From contig NC_092565.1 of assembly GCF_037975245.1 (NCBI RefSeq), positions 23,331,499 through 23,395,498 of the forward strand: 64,000 nt of DNA, given 5' to 3'. Each line of letters begins with the position of its first letter. Position 1 is the first letter of the stretch. Made by a program: the position numbers and the translations under genes. This document shows positions 26,613 to 38,022 of the stretch, one piece after another. Source of the stretch: Apostichopus japonicus. Its lineage: Eukaryota; Echinodermata; Holothuroidea; Aspidochirotida; Stichopodidae. A model generated the notes under the pieces. That model did no database searches. It worked only from the letters and a program-made list of their open reading frames with translations, and was not told the DNA's origin.

Positions 26613-26716
26613 TTCTTTTTCAAAATCTCTTCTAATCCAAACCGACAATCACTAAATTACTGTACTATGAAGTGTGCACATCAGCACACTGCCCTCTCCC
26701 TCCTTTTCTTCCCGTA

Positions 26717-28428
26717 CTACATGGGTAATGATTGCATGAAATCCTTCACTGCATCGCCGATCTCAATTGGAGCATCCTCTTGCAGAAAGTGAAGACCTTT
26801 AACCTTGACAACTCTCTGGTATGGCCAGTCTTTTGTCTGCTTTCGCAATCCCGCACTGAAGAAACCAGGTTGTCCATCGATAAACATTTTTGGAAAGTCC
26901 TTCGACTCGGACAACCATTTGGTATAGGCATCGACTATTTCCACCACATTCTGCGGTCCCGTATCACGGAAGGGTATTTGGCGTGGCCATGTTAACGTGG
27001 GACGACGCGATTCCCCGACTTCTCTGAAAGGTTCAAGGTACGCATCCATTTCCACTGGATCTAACTCTCTCAGGATTGCGTTTGGTAGAAGACGCTCCAC
27101 AAAGAAGTTCTTCTTGAGGACCATTTCTTCTCCTGCTTCAGATCTCAAAGATCCAAAGATATCTCTAGAGATATCAGGAAAACTCTTTAAGCTCTTAGCA
27201 ACTCCAATAACGCCCTCAAAATAGACAACACCTTCCACTTTCTGTTGGTTCTGATGAAGCCAGTGGAGACCTAAACCTGAGCCCCAATCATGACAGATTA
27301 TTGTAATCTGAAGAAAAAAAATCAAGAAAGAAAGAAAGGTCTTTGGAAGTCTTTTCCTAAACTTGAAGGTCAGGAACCCTGATTTTGGAGGGGGGGGGGG
27401 GGGAGGAGTCAACTGATATAAACTGAGCACTGTTGAAATGGCTGCACCATGTTTGAGTGAAAATCTTGGCTGTGAAAACTATTGGGGGGAGGGGACAGGA
27501 ATAGTCCCCTGGCCACCAACATGTAAAATACTTACAATTGCATTTTGTATAAACATACATGACAGAAGTTGTGCTATCATTGTTTGAGCTACATTTCCTG
27601 GGATTATGTGGTCATTCTAGTGGTAAAGGCTTACACATTGAAATTTTCAGAAATATTGACAAATGTCAAAGTAACACCTTAACTATCTCTGTTAAATCTT
27701 AACGGTTAACATAACTTCATGTGGCAAAATTAGAACATGAATGCAAAATAAGCCTACCTTGTTATCATCAATTGATAAACACATGAGCTTCGAGGTAACA
27801 ATTGTTAGAAAGAAACTTATCAACATCTGTGATTGTAGAAGCCTACCTGAAGTCTTCGCCTGTAAAAATTGTTTATTGCTTCTGCACAATTATAAAGTAA
27901 ATTTGCTGCATAATTATTTAATGTTAATCCCAAGGGCCTTGATACAGATTGGGGGTGGGTGGCAGAAGGGGGCAGGAGACCAATGTTTAACCAGTCTAGA
28001 AAGTGCCACATATGATGGACACACAAGTCTTGTAATCATGGGACTCTAGCCTAGTACAAGCAGTTCTGTAAGGAGATATGATACCAAAAACAAGTGCATA
28101 CCTTATTTTTCAGGTTTAAAGATTCAAACCACTTTGAGAGGTATTTGTACTGGTCATCATAGGTGTACATCAAGTCAGGGATTTTACTCGACCTTCCCAT
28201 GCCAATCAAATCAGGTGCCAAACAGCGGGCAAACCCTTCTACTCGTGGAATGATATGTCTCCACAGATAGGACGATGTCGGATTCCCATGAAGAAATACT
28301 GCTGTTCTCGATGACTTTTCTTGTGTTGGGTCGGAGTCATAGTAGCTCATTTCGCCATCTAAGATCTTGACCCGTTTGTGTGTTGACCACCATTGGTCTG
28401 CCGTAATCACGGGCGTAGAGGAGCTCAT
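26717..28428 (-). CDS. Renilla-luciferase-like / haloalkane-dehalogenase-fold protein, gene A
   Basis: Alpha/beta-hydrolase of the Renilla luciferase and haloalkane dehalogenase family. Two coding exons on the minus strand, 28428-28102 and 27307-26717, joined by a GT-AG intron at a codon boundary, give 305 aa (Renilla luciferase is 311). The expected catalytic residues are present: nucleophile D116 in HDWGSG, acid E140 in YFEG and base H282 in GLHFLQEDAP. The halide/oxyanion-site residues N49 (FLHGN) and W117 are also present. Family members act as coelenterazine luciferases or as dehalogenases; sequence alone does not decide which. The start at 28428 matches gene B. The frame continues upstream to an ATG at 28584, which would add 52 Arg-containing, acid-poor residues. 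Exon 1 is nearly identical to that of gene B, exon 2 is not. Confidence 0.93.
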
Positions 28429-31244
28429 GTGGTTAGCTGATACGAGGACGACATTATTTCGCAAATGAGAGGTCAAAACGTTCAACCGAGAAACATGTTG
28501 AAGTCGTTCCATGATTCTAATCATTGTGACAAGATGGTTTCCAATGAATGGAGTAGCAATAGGTAGCAAGAAATGGTTAATCACACCAGTCTGTAAATAT
28601 GGACTCGGGACTTTGACCTAGTAGTATTGCTAGTTACATGGTTCCGCACACTCCGTAACGTACCTGCGTACCCTCGAAATCCCAGTAGTAATTTCTTAAT
28701 GGCTGCTAGCTTCAAGCCGGTTGACATTTTCCCAACAAAAATGAAATGTTGGTGTAACCATAAATATAACAGGGCAAAATTCTAACTAAGAAAAAAATAA
28801 GGGCACACTTTGAGATCACAAGCATATACAGCTCTGCACAATCCCTGACCTTAGTAGGTCAACCTTTAGCTGATGTAAGTTACTGAAATAAGTAACATAA
28901 ACAAAATTTAAAAATATATAATAAATTACAGCGACAATTACAGTTGAGTTCGTGTGCATTCCGTTTTCATTCTGTTTACGAAAAAGTAGCAACATGCAAC
29001 CTTGACTGGCAGTTTTCAGCCCGCAAATATAATTACCTTATCACCTCCTTTTGCTTCGCCTCCTTTTCACCTCAAAACACGACGGTCCGGAAAAATGGGA
29101 TGCGATCCAAAAGTGGGTCGTACAAAAAGTCGCTAGGTCGACGCGAGACTTTTTCAGACGTCGGAAAATTACAGCTATAGTTTACGGAGCTCGCCGACTC
29201 GGAGACTTTTTTTTTAAATTATTTTTGTAATATCAAATACATAGTCCAAGCTAGCTCACATTCATATACTGAGCATCAATTCTGATTTGTGTGTATCTGG
29301 TATATGAAGAGTCGGATCATGGAAGATCATGTGTATACAAGTTTGCGTACCGCTGACATATTATATATAGGCCTATAACAACTACAATTTCAGTGGCTCG
29401 CAAATAACATTTACAGCAGATCCAGAATATATATCGTCTATTATATATAATTTACAAAGAGAAGGATTACGAAGTATTCTAAAGGCATCGGCCAGACCTT
29501 ACCGTGCACGAGGCAACCGAGCATAACTCTTGACTGCCCGTACCATGTGCCTTTCTCTTTCATAAAAAAATAAATTTGTGAAAACCCTGCAAAATGAAAT
29601 CGTTTTTTTGCAAAACGATGATCCAATATTCGCAAACTTTTGTAAAAAAAAAATGTAAAGAAAAACTGCCGCACGACTGATGGTGGCCATGGGGGACATA
29701 CCCCTTTCCCGAATTTCCGCACGCCATTGACAAGTTGTGTTATTTATTCATCGGACTGAGTTATAGCTATTTGATCGAATGGAATTGTAACGGAAAGATT
29801 ATGTTTCGTAATGAAACCTATAAAGCATGCAGCCACATTTCCTCTTCTTTTTATATACTATATATGTGTTTACAAGGACACCGAATTTGAGGAATCTATT
29901 TTCTCCATGATGTTTTAGTATAAATTTTGTTCTGTTTATTCATTAAAAGGGGATGAGAAGGAGGCCCCCAATGACAGATATTTGGTTTCTACGCCCGCCC
30001 CCCCCCACCACGGACAGCTGCATCCCTCTCCTTTATGGAGAACTGCAGCTGCAAGTAATGTAGGCTATAGACGCTTATAAATTTCTGTTTATGCAAAGGA
30101 GAGCTTTATCGCAATGAAGGTTAAGCCGACTCGTAAATTAACGTAACTATAAACTTGCCTGCTTGTCAATCAGTGAAAAATCTCTCCTGTTGCTCGGATC
30201 TTAAGTACAATTTCGCTACAATCTCTGTACTCTATAACTCATATATACGAACAAATCAACTGCATCCTGAACTCGGGATTAATTTATCTTAAAGCGATTT
30301 GATGTAGCCTACGTTTTAAACTATTTAGTTGAATTCTTTGAAGTTGTATAAGATCGAAAGAACAAACAAACAATAGGGAAGTCAATAGAAGTAGAGCCTT
30401 ATGTGGTTTCTGTATCAGCTATACCAGGGACGGGATTTGTTGTCTGAAGTTGGAGTGGCAAACCCGGGGAAGAGGTTTCAGGGGAGAGGGATATATGTTT
30501 AGATTTGATTAAGCCCTAGCTTATTCCTTGTACTAGTTGTGTATTTGAAAATCGCCCGCCTCCCCCTCTGTAATCCCACCACTGGACTATGCTGTAATTC
30601 TGTGTGGCCCTCCGTATTCGATGCTTATAGCCTGTGCGAATAAAGTACGCCACTAGTGTCGTTAAAGGTAGTCAGTATAGGCCCCAAATTATAGCACGCT
30701 ATATATTTGCTAGAAGTTTTCAAACAGTACTTTCCTGGAGGTCTTTACACTCCAAATTGTTCTCATACATTTTTAAGGAACACACAAGATGACCTAGTGA
30801 GGAAAGTTTCCTCGAAGGTTGTATTAAAAAAAAGTTTGAGAATTTTGACCAAAGGTGACCATATTCGAATATCTAGCATATTTGGGGCCAATACAGCATA
30901 CCTATAAAAGCCGACGCCTCTGTAAGGTTGTCTGCGTTAAAACAGGGTGAAACCTCAAACTTCAAATGGTGCAATCCGAGGCATATTTAGACTATAAATA
31001 TTGTCTATAATTAGGTCTATAAACGAAATGTTGTGCTTATACATACTTCTGAATTTTTGTGTTCAGGTGAAGGGGGGGGGGGTAGATACCCTACACCGTC
31101 CACCCCCTGTTGACGTAGATCCGCGACGTCTGCTATATATAGTAACGCAATTTATCAAACTTCGAAAACCGACTTCCACCTATAAATTGGACGGTCAAAT
31201 GAGAAAGCAGTTACCATATAATAACATGCCTTGTACATGATAAA
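28429..31244. other. Region upstream of gene A, no further gene seen
   Basis: It should contain the promoter of gene A, though no clear TATA box is placed. Short frames near 28944 and 29441-29722 show no domain. Homopolymer C/G runs occur near 29998-30007. Confidence 0.45.
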
Positions 31245-31372
31245 GCATCTCATGAGAAAGTTCATGTTTGAGCGTCATGTCTGTAACATTTTGTTTATAC
31301 ACGAGGTCATTTTAGGGCATTCCCTTAGCAACCAGTAGTAACCTGTCAAGGAGACAACTTACAATACCGATA
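31245..31372 (+). repeat. Luciferase-upstream repeat block, copy 1
   Basis: Contains 'aaagttcatgttt', 'gcgtcatgtctgtaac', 'cattttag' and 'cctgtcaaggagacaac'. Similar words in the same order occur at 34378-34545, just upstream of gene B, and in part at 37355-37470, upstream of the degenerate exon copy. No luciferase exon follows this first block within reach. It may mark a lost copy of the unit. Confidence 0.55.
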
Positions 31373-31577
31373 TAGTCTATAATAACACTACTCGTTCTGT
31401 ACCTCTGTATAACTGTCATGTAACCTTTTATATCTGCATCTACAAATCACCTTAATAAACTTATATTATAGACTATTCTGTTATCTCTCGACACCTGGCA
31501 ACATTTCGAGGCATTGGAGACTATATAGGAAAGTGTAACTGTATGTGGCACGTACATAACAATATTTTGTTTTATAG

Positions 31578-31614
31578 AGGGAGGGTGGGTGGGTTGGGGT
31601 GGGAGGGTGGGTGG
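31578..31614 (+). other. G-quadruplex candidate
   Basis: A run of GGG/GGGG tracts separated by single A or T bases ('gggagggtgggtgggttggg' and onward) gives at least eight G-tracts in 37 nt. This is among the strongest quadruplex patterns in the window. Confidence 0.65.
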
Positions 31615-32121
31615 AGGACACACATAAGGCCTTTATCATCTTTAAAGGAAAGATCCCTTGAATAATCAATTTTGACGATATCGTTCGATGAATTAATTCC
31701 ATCCTTTATTTTGCCAAATCTTATTACTAAAGTATAGATTTCGGATCATCTCACTCCAAAATCTCAAAGTAAGTAATCTCTAATTTGCGAAAACTGGGGC
31801 ATATGAAATTCCTGTGGCGAGAGGCGCGGGGGGGGGGGGGGGGGCAGCCGGCTATTCATCGGGTACCTGTCATGCCCAAGGCGGATGATGGGTATCTGTA
31901 GATCCATCTCCGTGGTTTGATCATGGTAGTTTACCCCCGCATTCTACCTCAACAGGAAAACAGACGACCACAGTACCCCAAACTCCATCACCCCCCCCCC
32001 CCAACCCTCACCGAAAACAGTAACAACAGCTTGGTATACGGTAGTTATACGCAATTGCACTCCACCAATAGAGTATAGGCTATATAGCAAAACTTTGAAG
32101 CACGACTTTCATCGATACTAC

Positions 32122-34226
32122 CATGGGCGGGATTACGGGGGGGCAAGAGGGGGCACCCCCCCACTTTTTCCCAGACCTTAGTTCACTTTTTTGTCGTTTT
32201 TGCAGACAAATGTGCACAACCCTAATCGAAATGATTCCCCCACAACAGCTCTATCAAATAAGCCTATTTGTTTCGATTGTAAGTCGAATTTGTGTTTAAC
32301 ATCGTAACATGTAGCATGCAGAATAACTGGAGCTGGAGCTAGCCACATGGTTCATAGCACAGGTTACGAATCCTGGAGCTAACACACTAGCGATTCAATT
32401 CTGCATGTGATGAATCCGCGGCATGTGCTACAGTGCTAGCTCCAGAAATGTCTCTCTGATTTTCAACGTTGCTGCTCTACTGAATGCGTTGAATAACTAA
32501 ATCCAGAGAAACGATTTACGAAAGCCAGATTTGCATATTGGGTATATCAATAATTAAATTCAACACACTGACACATGACACCCCCCCCCCCCCCGTGTCA
32601 TTCAACAATATGCAATGGCAATGCCGATGTAATTTCTTTACTGCTCGAAATCCTGGAAGGATGCATGCAAATCGAATAATGTAAATTACAAATTGGCACT
32701 AACACAGTAACACATTAAATCCATTGTTACAGTATACAGCACTCGGCAGTTTCGGTATGGCCGATAAAATAATGTGTGGCTTTGAGTTCCTTTTTCGGAT
32801 CTATTCTCGATGATGAATGGAAACACTTACGTTTGGTCTTGAACTGAATATGGATTGTGTTCAGAAGCTGTCACGGCTGAGATGAACATGTTTAATCGAA
32901 TCTACGCTGCAACTTATCCTACCATGGAAAGCTGTTTCCAAAAGCGCTTAGATTTCTTCCAGACACAAAACCTTAGTCAGAGTATGAGCAATGTTGCATT
33001 TCGATTTCGCCTCTTTATGACAACTTGATGAATTCGGCTATACATGCGAAAGGAGCTTCTCCTGCCTTCGCAGATTAAAAACCTACTTGCGAAACACCAC
33101 AGGTCAAGAACGACTAAATAGCTTAGCTGTGTTGAACATTGAAAGAACCATCGACGAAGACATCCATAAAGTCGTTAGTCGATTCGCCACACATGAAAGT
33201 GTCAGCGGACGTCGTCTAGCCCTCCATTAACAGTAACATTCAAGTATTTATTATGCATTTCTATGTTGCCTGATAATCTGGCAATAGTTCAAACATAATG
33301 CTGGTACTGCCAGGTAATAATTTTATTTTCAAAATCTCAGCCAGTACTATGAAATGACCCGTAAATATTGCTCCATGTTGCACCTAGTCGCATTGTAAAA
33401 TCAAAAAAGTCACCCGCCTCGACTTCAGTGGCGACGGAACCGGTGGATTTGAGGGGCTTATTCCCCATGAAAAAAAATGGGGGGTAAATGTATGTTCAGC
33501 CCCCAATATTTGCCAAGTGCTCCAAGAAGTGGGGACCGCGGGGAGAATTTCGAAGTGGGTGCTGAACATATTCTTGATCGGTCCAATGCACAATATAGTA
33601 ATAATTTTAGGGGGAAAGAACTGTCTAGATGCGATTTATTGTTACCAGAGGTGTCATTTTTGCTGATCTAGGATTTCCTTTTTGCTTAAATTTCGACGCG
33701 CCGCGCCAACTTATGATGGTGCACCGCCTAAATAGTGACGTATAAGCTTCAGTTGTACATCACCATATAAGTTCTTCTATCCGTCCTCCCTAAATTTACA
33801 CACGTTCATTACTTGTTTAGATGCAATTTAAAGACTATATGGGTGTTAATTTTACCGATCTAAGGGTACCTTTCATCGAAAATTTCGACGCTCCTTACCA
33901 ACCGGAGATGGCCCTCCGCTTAGATAGTGACGTATAACAAAAGTTGTACATCACCATCTGACCATATGTTCTACTATCAATCCTCTTCAAATTTTTAAAC
34001 GATAATTAACTATCTATACAATTGCAGACATGAGATCCATATTTCAAGGATGGGTACATGCAGAGCACTCGGGAAGTGCCGTTTCCGGCCATCTCGAGGG
34101 TTTGTAAAGCCAAAAAAAATTTCTTGTACGCTCCGTGCCAACCGATGGTGGCGCTCCGCTTAGATAGTCTTGCTGCCAGGTTTGTCCCACCCCCCCCCCA
34201 CTTTCACAACGCAAATCCCGCCCCTG
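32122..34226 (+). mobile_element. hAT transposon relic, 2.1 kb, with TIRs and 8-bp target duplication
   Basis: The left end is 'catgggcgggatta' and the right end, reverse complemented, is 'caggggcgggattt', so the TIRs match at most positions. Flanking 8-mers are GATACTAC (32114-32121) and GATACTGC (34227-34234), a target duplication with one change. Inside, 33028-33230 encodes the hAT C-terminal dimerisation region on the plus strand. At 33690-34169 three diverged copies of a subterminal block appear, spaced by about 190-250 bp. Stops break the remainder of the transposase. The relic sits between luciferase-like genes A and B. Confidence 0.8.
33028..33230 (+). pseudogene. hAT transposase C-terminal dimerisation domain relic
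   Basis: The frame contains CERSFSCLRRLKTYLRNT, then GQERLNSLAVLNIER, ending RLALH and a stop. This matches the conserved C-terminal hAT dimerisation region (ERSFS.L...K.(Y)LR....ERL..LA.L.I) as in ZMYM1/TTF-type hAT proteins. An in-frame TGA lies immediately upstream near 33025, and no intact transposase frame extends 5', so the gene is dead. Confidence 0.85.
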
Positions 34227-34377
34227 GATACTGCTATGGGTCGGTTACATGATAAAGCCTTGCAGCAATTTTACCTAGCTCCTTTAACGTACGGGTACTG
34301 TAAAGTTCACGTCGAGGGTGAACTCAACCATTAAGATGTGATATTAAGCCATCTGGATTTTATTGTAAACAGATAAA

Positions 34378-34545
34378 GTAGCTTGTGATAAAGTTCATGT
34401 TTGCGTGCCATTTATGTCATATTGTATTTATGTATATTTTCATTTTAGGTATAGGTTATCGCTAAGACGATCGCTTGCTATTTTACGTGATCCGCCACCA
34501 TCAATCGGCTGTATATCATTATGGCAGTGGCCTGTCAAATAGACA
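34378..34545 (+). repeat. Luciferase-upstream repeat block, copy 2 (gene B promoter side)
   Basis: Homologous in part to 31245-31372 and 37355-37470: 'gcttgtgataaagttcatgt', 'ttttcattttag' and 'cctgtcaaatagacaac'. It lies 80-250 bp before the gene B ATG and may hold its promoter or a leader-exon acceptor. Confidence 0.5.
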
Positions 34546-34548
34546 ACT

Positions 34549-34563
34549 AATATATATATATAT
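34549..34563 (+). promoter_or_regulatory. TATA-like AT run upstream of gene B
   Basis: An uninterrupted TA run sits about 65-75 nt before the ATG of gene B. It could serve as a TATA box with a short 5' UTR, or be only a microsatellite. Confidence 0.35.
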
Positions 34564-34625
34564 CGCCACCTAAGACGACTACCAGTTCTGGGGTTGCTGC
34601 TATAAGATCTACATTCGGATAAAAC

Positions 34626-36525
34626 ATGAGTTCTTCTTTGCCGATAATTACTGCAGACCAATGGTGGTCAACACACAAACGGGTCAAGATCTTAGATGGC
34701 GAAATGAGCTACTATGACTCCGATCCAACACAAGAAAAGTCATCGAGAACAGCAGTATTTCTTCATGGGAATCCGACATCGTCCTATCTGTGGAGACATA
34801 TCATTCCACGAGTAGAAGGGTTTGCCCGCTGTTTGGCACCTGATTTGATTGGCATGGGAAGGTCGAGTAAAATCCCTGACTTGATGTACACCTATGATGA
34901 CCAGTACAAATACCTCTCAAAGTGGTTTGAATCTTTAAACCTGAAAAACAAGGTAAGTCAATTTATTTTTCTCACGCATGATATCACTTTATCAATATTG
35001 AATGTATTAAATATAAATTCTAACAGGTGTACAGAAAATGCTTTCTCTTGAACTATAAGATGCACGGAGTAAACATTTACACACACACTAACACACTTGA
35101 AATGGACGGTGTTATCAACTAATTTTCGTACATGTTAGTCCATCATTTTATTGACCTATCTTATATAAAAACTTGACCGAAAAAAGTTATCTAAACTGCA
35201 TGTGAACCACAAGAGCTTCTCGAAGGATGAAATCTAATCAAAATTTTCCTTCATGAAATGTTAATTTTCTATAAATAGCCAATGTTATAGAATAGGGGCA
35301 ACAGGTAAAATACTTTGTGGTGTAACTCCTTGTCATTTAGTGATGTAATTTTATATTCTGCAAATATAGTCCAGCCATTTGACTGTCAAGTGTCCGCTTG
35401 GGGAAGGGGAGGGAGGGGGAGGGGTTGGAATGTACACCATCCCTCTTTTTTAACCCAACACCATAACTAAAAGTAGCTATTAACACAACCTTGCCAGTTA
35501 GTCCTAATTTATAACCTAAACATGTTTTGTTTTTTCGAGGATGGTATTTATGGGCACAACATTGCGTTAAGACGTAAGTTACAGTCTAAATATGTCTCAG
35601 AACAGCAGAATATACCATCTAACGCATAAATGCCTTACTTGGAAACCCGATACTCCTAATATGGGAATCGGCATTACATATTATAAAATATTCCCAATTC
35701 TAACTATAAAATGTCGATTATAACCCGTATATTTCCCTTGTGCATTTATAGAGTAATTAACCATTGAGTCTGATATGAAAACTTGGTTAACAATTTCAAC
35801 TCAAAAGTGCATCATGAACAGGTGTTTCTCGCTTTCAATTGTCAAAAATATGGTTTGTTTTTCAAGATTCTAATGTCCGTATCGTGATCCTCTTCATGAA
35901 TATTCATATCTGTTATTTCTTTAATTTTATGCAGATTACCATCATTTGCCAAGATTGGGGATCTGGTCTGGGTTTAAACTGGCTCTATCAGAATCAGGAT
36001 AAAGTTGAAGCATTGGTCTATTTTGAAGCCATTATTGGGGTTCATAAAAGCCTAGATGATTTCCCAGTTCTAGCTAGGAGCGCCTTTCAGGGTCTTCGCT
36101 CCGATGCTGGGGAAGAAATGGTGTTAAAGAATAACATGTTTGTTGAACAACTACTCCCGATGGGCGTGGCGCGTAAATTGGACCCGATTGAAATGGAGGC
36201 GTACCGAGAACCATACAAGAAGGAAGGTGAGTCTCGACGCCCTACCCTCACTTGGCCACGTGAGATACCATTTAGAGACACCGGTCCAAAGAATGTTGTG
36301 GATATCGTGGATACGTACGCTAAATGGTTGTCTCAATCAAAGGATTTGCCAAAGTTATTCGTAGACAGTGAACCAGGTTTCTTCAGTGCCGAATTGCGGA
36401 AAATCAACAAGGATTGGCCGAATCAGAAATCTATGACAGTTAAAGGGATACATTTCCTTCAAGAGGATGCACCAGTAGAAATCGGTGATGCTGTTAAAGA
36501 GCTCATGGCCTCTATCTCCAATTAA
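34626..36525 (+). CDS. Renilla-luciferase-like / haloalkane-dehalogenase-fold protein, gene B
   Basis: Paralogue of gene A in opposite orientation, also 305 aa from two exons, 34626-34952 and 35935-36525, with an intron at the identical codon boundary. Catalytic residues are D116 in QDWGSG, E140 in YFEA and H282 in GIHFLQEDAP, with N49 and W117 as in the family. The residue before the nucleophile is Gln here and His in gene A and in Renilla luciferase. RRPTLTWPR, DTGP and PGFFSAELR are other family landmarks. The product has no signal peptide and is probably cytosolic. Relative to gene A, residues 1-109 differ at two positions only, whereas residues 110-305 are about 69% identical by my hand count. 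Luciferase, dehalogenase or another hydrolase activity remains open. Confidence 0.94.
35400..35428 (+). other. G-quadruplex candidate in the gene B intron
   Basis: The tract 'gggaaggggagggagggggagggg' type sequence has five G-tracts with 1-2-nt loops on the sense strand of the intron. Confidence 0.5.
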
Positions 36526-36580
36526 GAAGAAATCAACGTGTTTCCGCCATTTTGATATTACTGAACTTTAATCAGCATTC

Positions 36581-36586
36581 ATTAAA
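36581..36586 (+). terminator. Possible polyadenylation signal ATTAAA of gene B
   Basis: ATTAAA is 56 nt after the stop codon of gene B. Confidence 0.4.
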
Positions 36587-37354
36587 TGTATGACCTGTTC
36601 GAAATTAAACCAAGAGTACTGCTATGACGTCATCTCCGCGCGATACCTTCAAACAGGGCCCGAGTTGTAACAGGATAGCAAGCTTAATCGGGACACACAT
36701 CTATTTAAACGAATGTTTAATTTCGAAGGCAACGGTTGTCGACACACACAGCGTACACAAAAGTATTACAATGCGAGAATTTGACAATCTCAGTTTCGTA
36801 ATATCATATTCAGAGTTCTTAACTTTTTAATATATTGATTCTTGACGATGATATCATACTTTTGCTAGATGTAATTACTCCACTTCTTCATTAATAGATA
36901 ACATTAAGAGATCTGTGATATTTATCGTACCTTTAAATTCCCGAACAACTTTACTCTGAAGTTGCAAAAAAACGCCAATTCGCTAAAAAACCAACATAAG
37001 ACATATTTTAGCATATGTAAAATGCGTAAGCTTTTAATGTCTTTGTTAATGTGCTCTGAATCGCAATTGGAAGTTATAAATGTCTCAAAAAGTGGTTGAA
37101 ATACCTATTTTTATGTTTATTTCTGTTGGCAACGTATACTTATGATTCGGCAACTTAGCTGAAAAAACTCAAAAGACACAAACAGACACCGTGACGACTA
37201 AACATTACTGTGCAAATTATGGACATAGCACAGTGAACCTAAAGTGCCAGTTTCATTTTAGTTATTTTAAGCTCAAATTCTATGAATTCAAGTTCGTGTC
37301 GGGAGGGAAACAATTATGAGTAGATGCTAAAATCATACTTTTTTGTAAAGTAGA
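36587..37354. other. Non-coding stretch downstream of gene B
   Basis: Short frames only. No exon-2-like luciferase sequence was found here. Confidence 0.4.
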
Positions 37355-37470
37355 ACAGAGCTTGTGATAAACGTCATGTATGCGTAACATCCGTCACTTT
37401 ATGTGCACTTACATCGTGGGAGTTTGGACATGATCTACCACTATGATCGGATTTATATAGACCAATAACT
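37355..37470 (+). repeat. Luciferase-upstream repeat block, copy 3 (partial)
   Basis: 'gcttgtgataaacgtcatgt' and 'gcgtaacatccgtcac' recall the block upstream of gene B. It precedes the degenerate exon below, in the same order as at gene B. Confidence 0.4.
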
Positions 37471-37552
37471 TTATAGACAATTTCAAGTCAAAGAGATAAA
37501 TATAGGTCTGGCGGGGGGGGGGGGGGGCTTCTGGCTTGTTTAGATTTACAGG

Positions 37553-37745
37553 TTGCCGGCGGTTAATAAAGACGAATGGTGTTCTGCACACAAACGAGTC
37601 ATTGATCTATATGGCGGAATGAACTGCTATGACTTCGATCCAGTCTTACACGATAAAAATCACTCCAGAACAGTCCGGTTATATTTCCATGAAATCCCGA
37701 AATAGATCTACATCTTTCTGAAGAGACTATCATTTTCAGAAAATC
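37553..37745 (+). pseudogene. Degenerate luciferase-like exon 1 (third copy)
   Basis: The frame from 37553 reads N-K-D-E-W-C-S-A-H-K-R-V, then G-G-M-N-C-Y-D-F-D-P and later S-R-T-V, aligning with ITADQWWSTHKRV, GEMSYYDSDP and SRTAV of genes A and B. The expected FLHGN is changed to Y-F-H-E-I and a TAG at 37703-37705 ends the frame. Weak similarity continues to about 37745. No matching exon 2 was seen. This is a decayed paralogue, and much more diverged from A and B in exon 1 than A and B are from each other. Confidence 0.75.
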
Positions 37746-37963
37746 GCATCATTAGTTCACAGCAAGGCGATTTGTACCGTTCTCTGAGAAGGGATAGACT
37801 TTCTTATTTTCGTCTCTTACCCATACGTAATTGAAACCGTTTTTTGGACGTTAACAATGAAACGCCCAAACAAAGGCGGTGGGCCCTAGTACGTATCAGT
37901 GTCGGGTTTGATGATTCTGATTCTGACAATGGCTATGGTTATGACTAGGACTACCGGTATATC

Positions 37964-38022
37964 ATGACTATGACCACGACCACGGCCACGACCACGACTA
38001 TGAGTATGACTATGATTATGAC
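37964..38022 (+). repeat. (GAC-TAT / GAC-CAC) short tandem repeat
   Basis: Six-base units gactat and gaccac (or ggccac) alternate over about 59 bp. Low-complexity DNA. Confidence 0.75.

Noticed and set aside
29441-29722. 93-codon minus-strand frame upstream of gene A
   Set aside because: Low-complexity F/K-rich peptide without homology or splice context.
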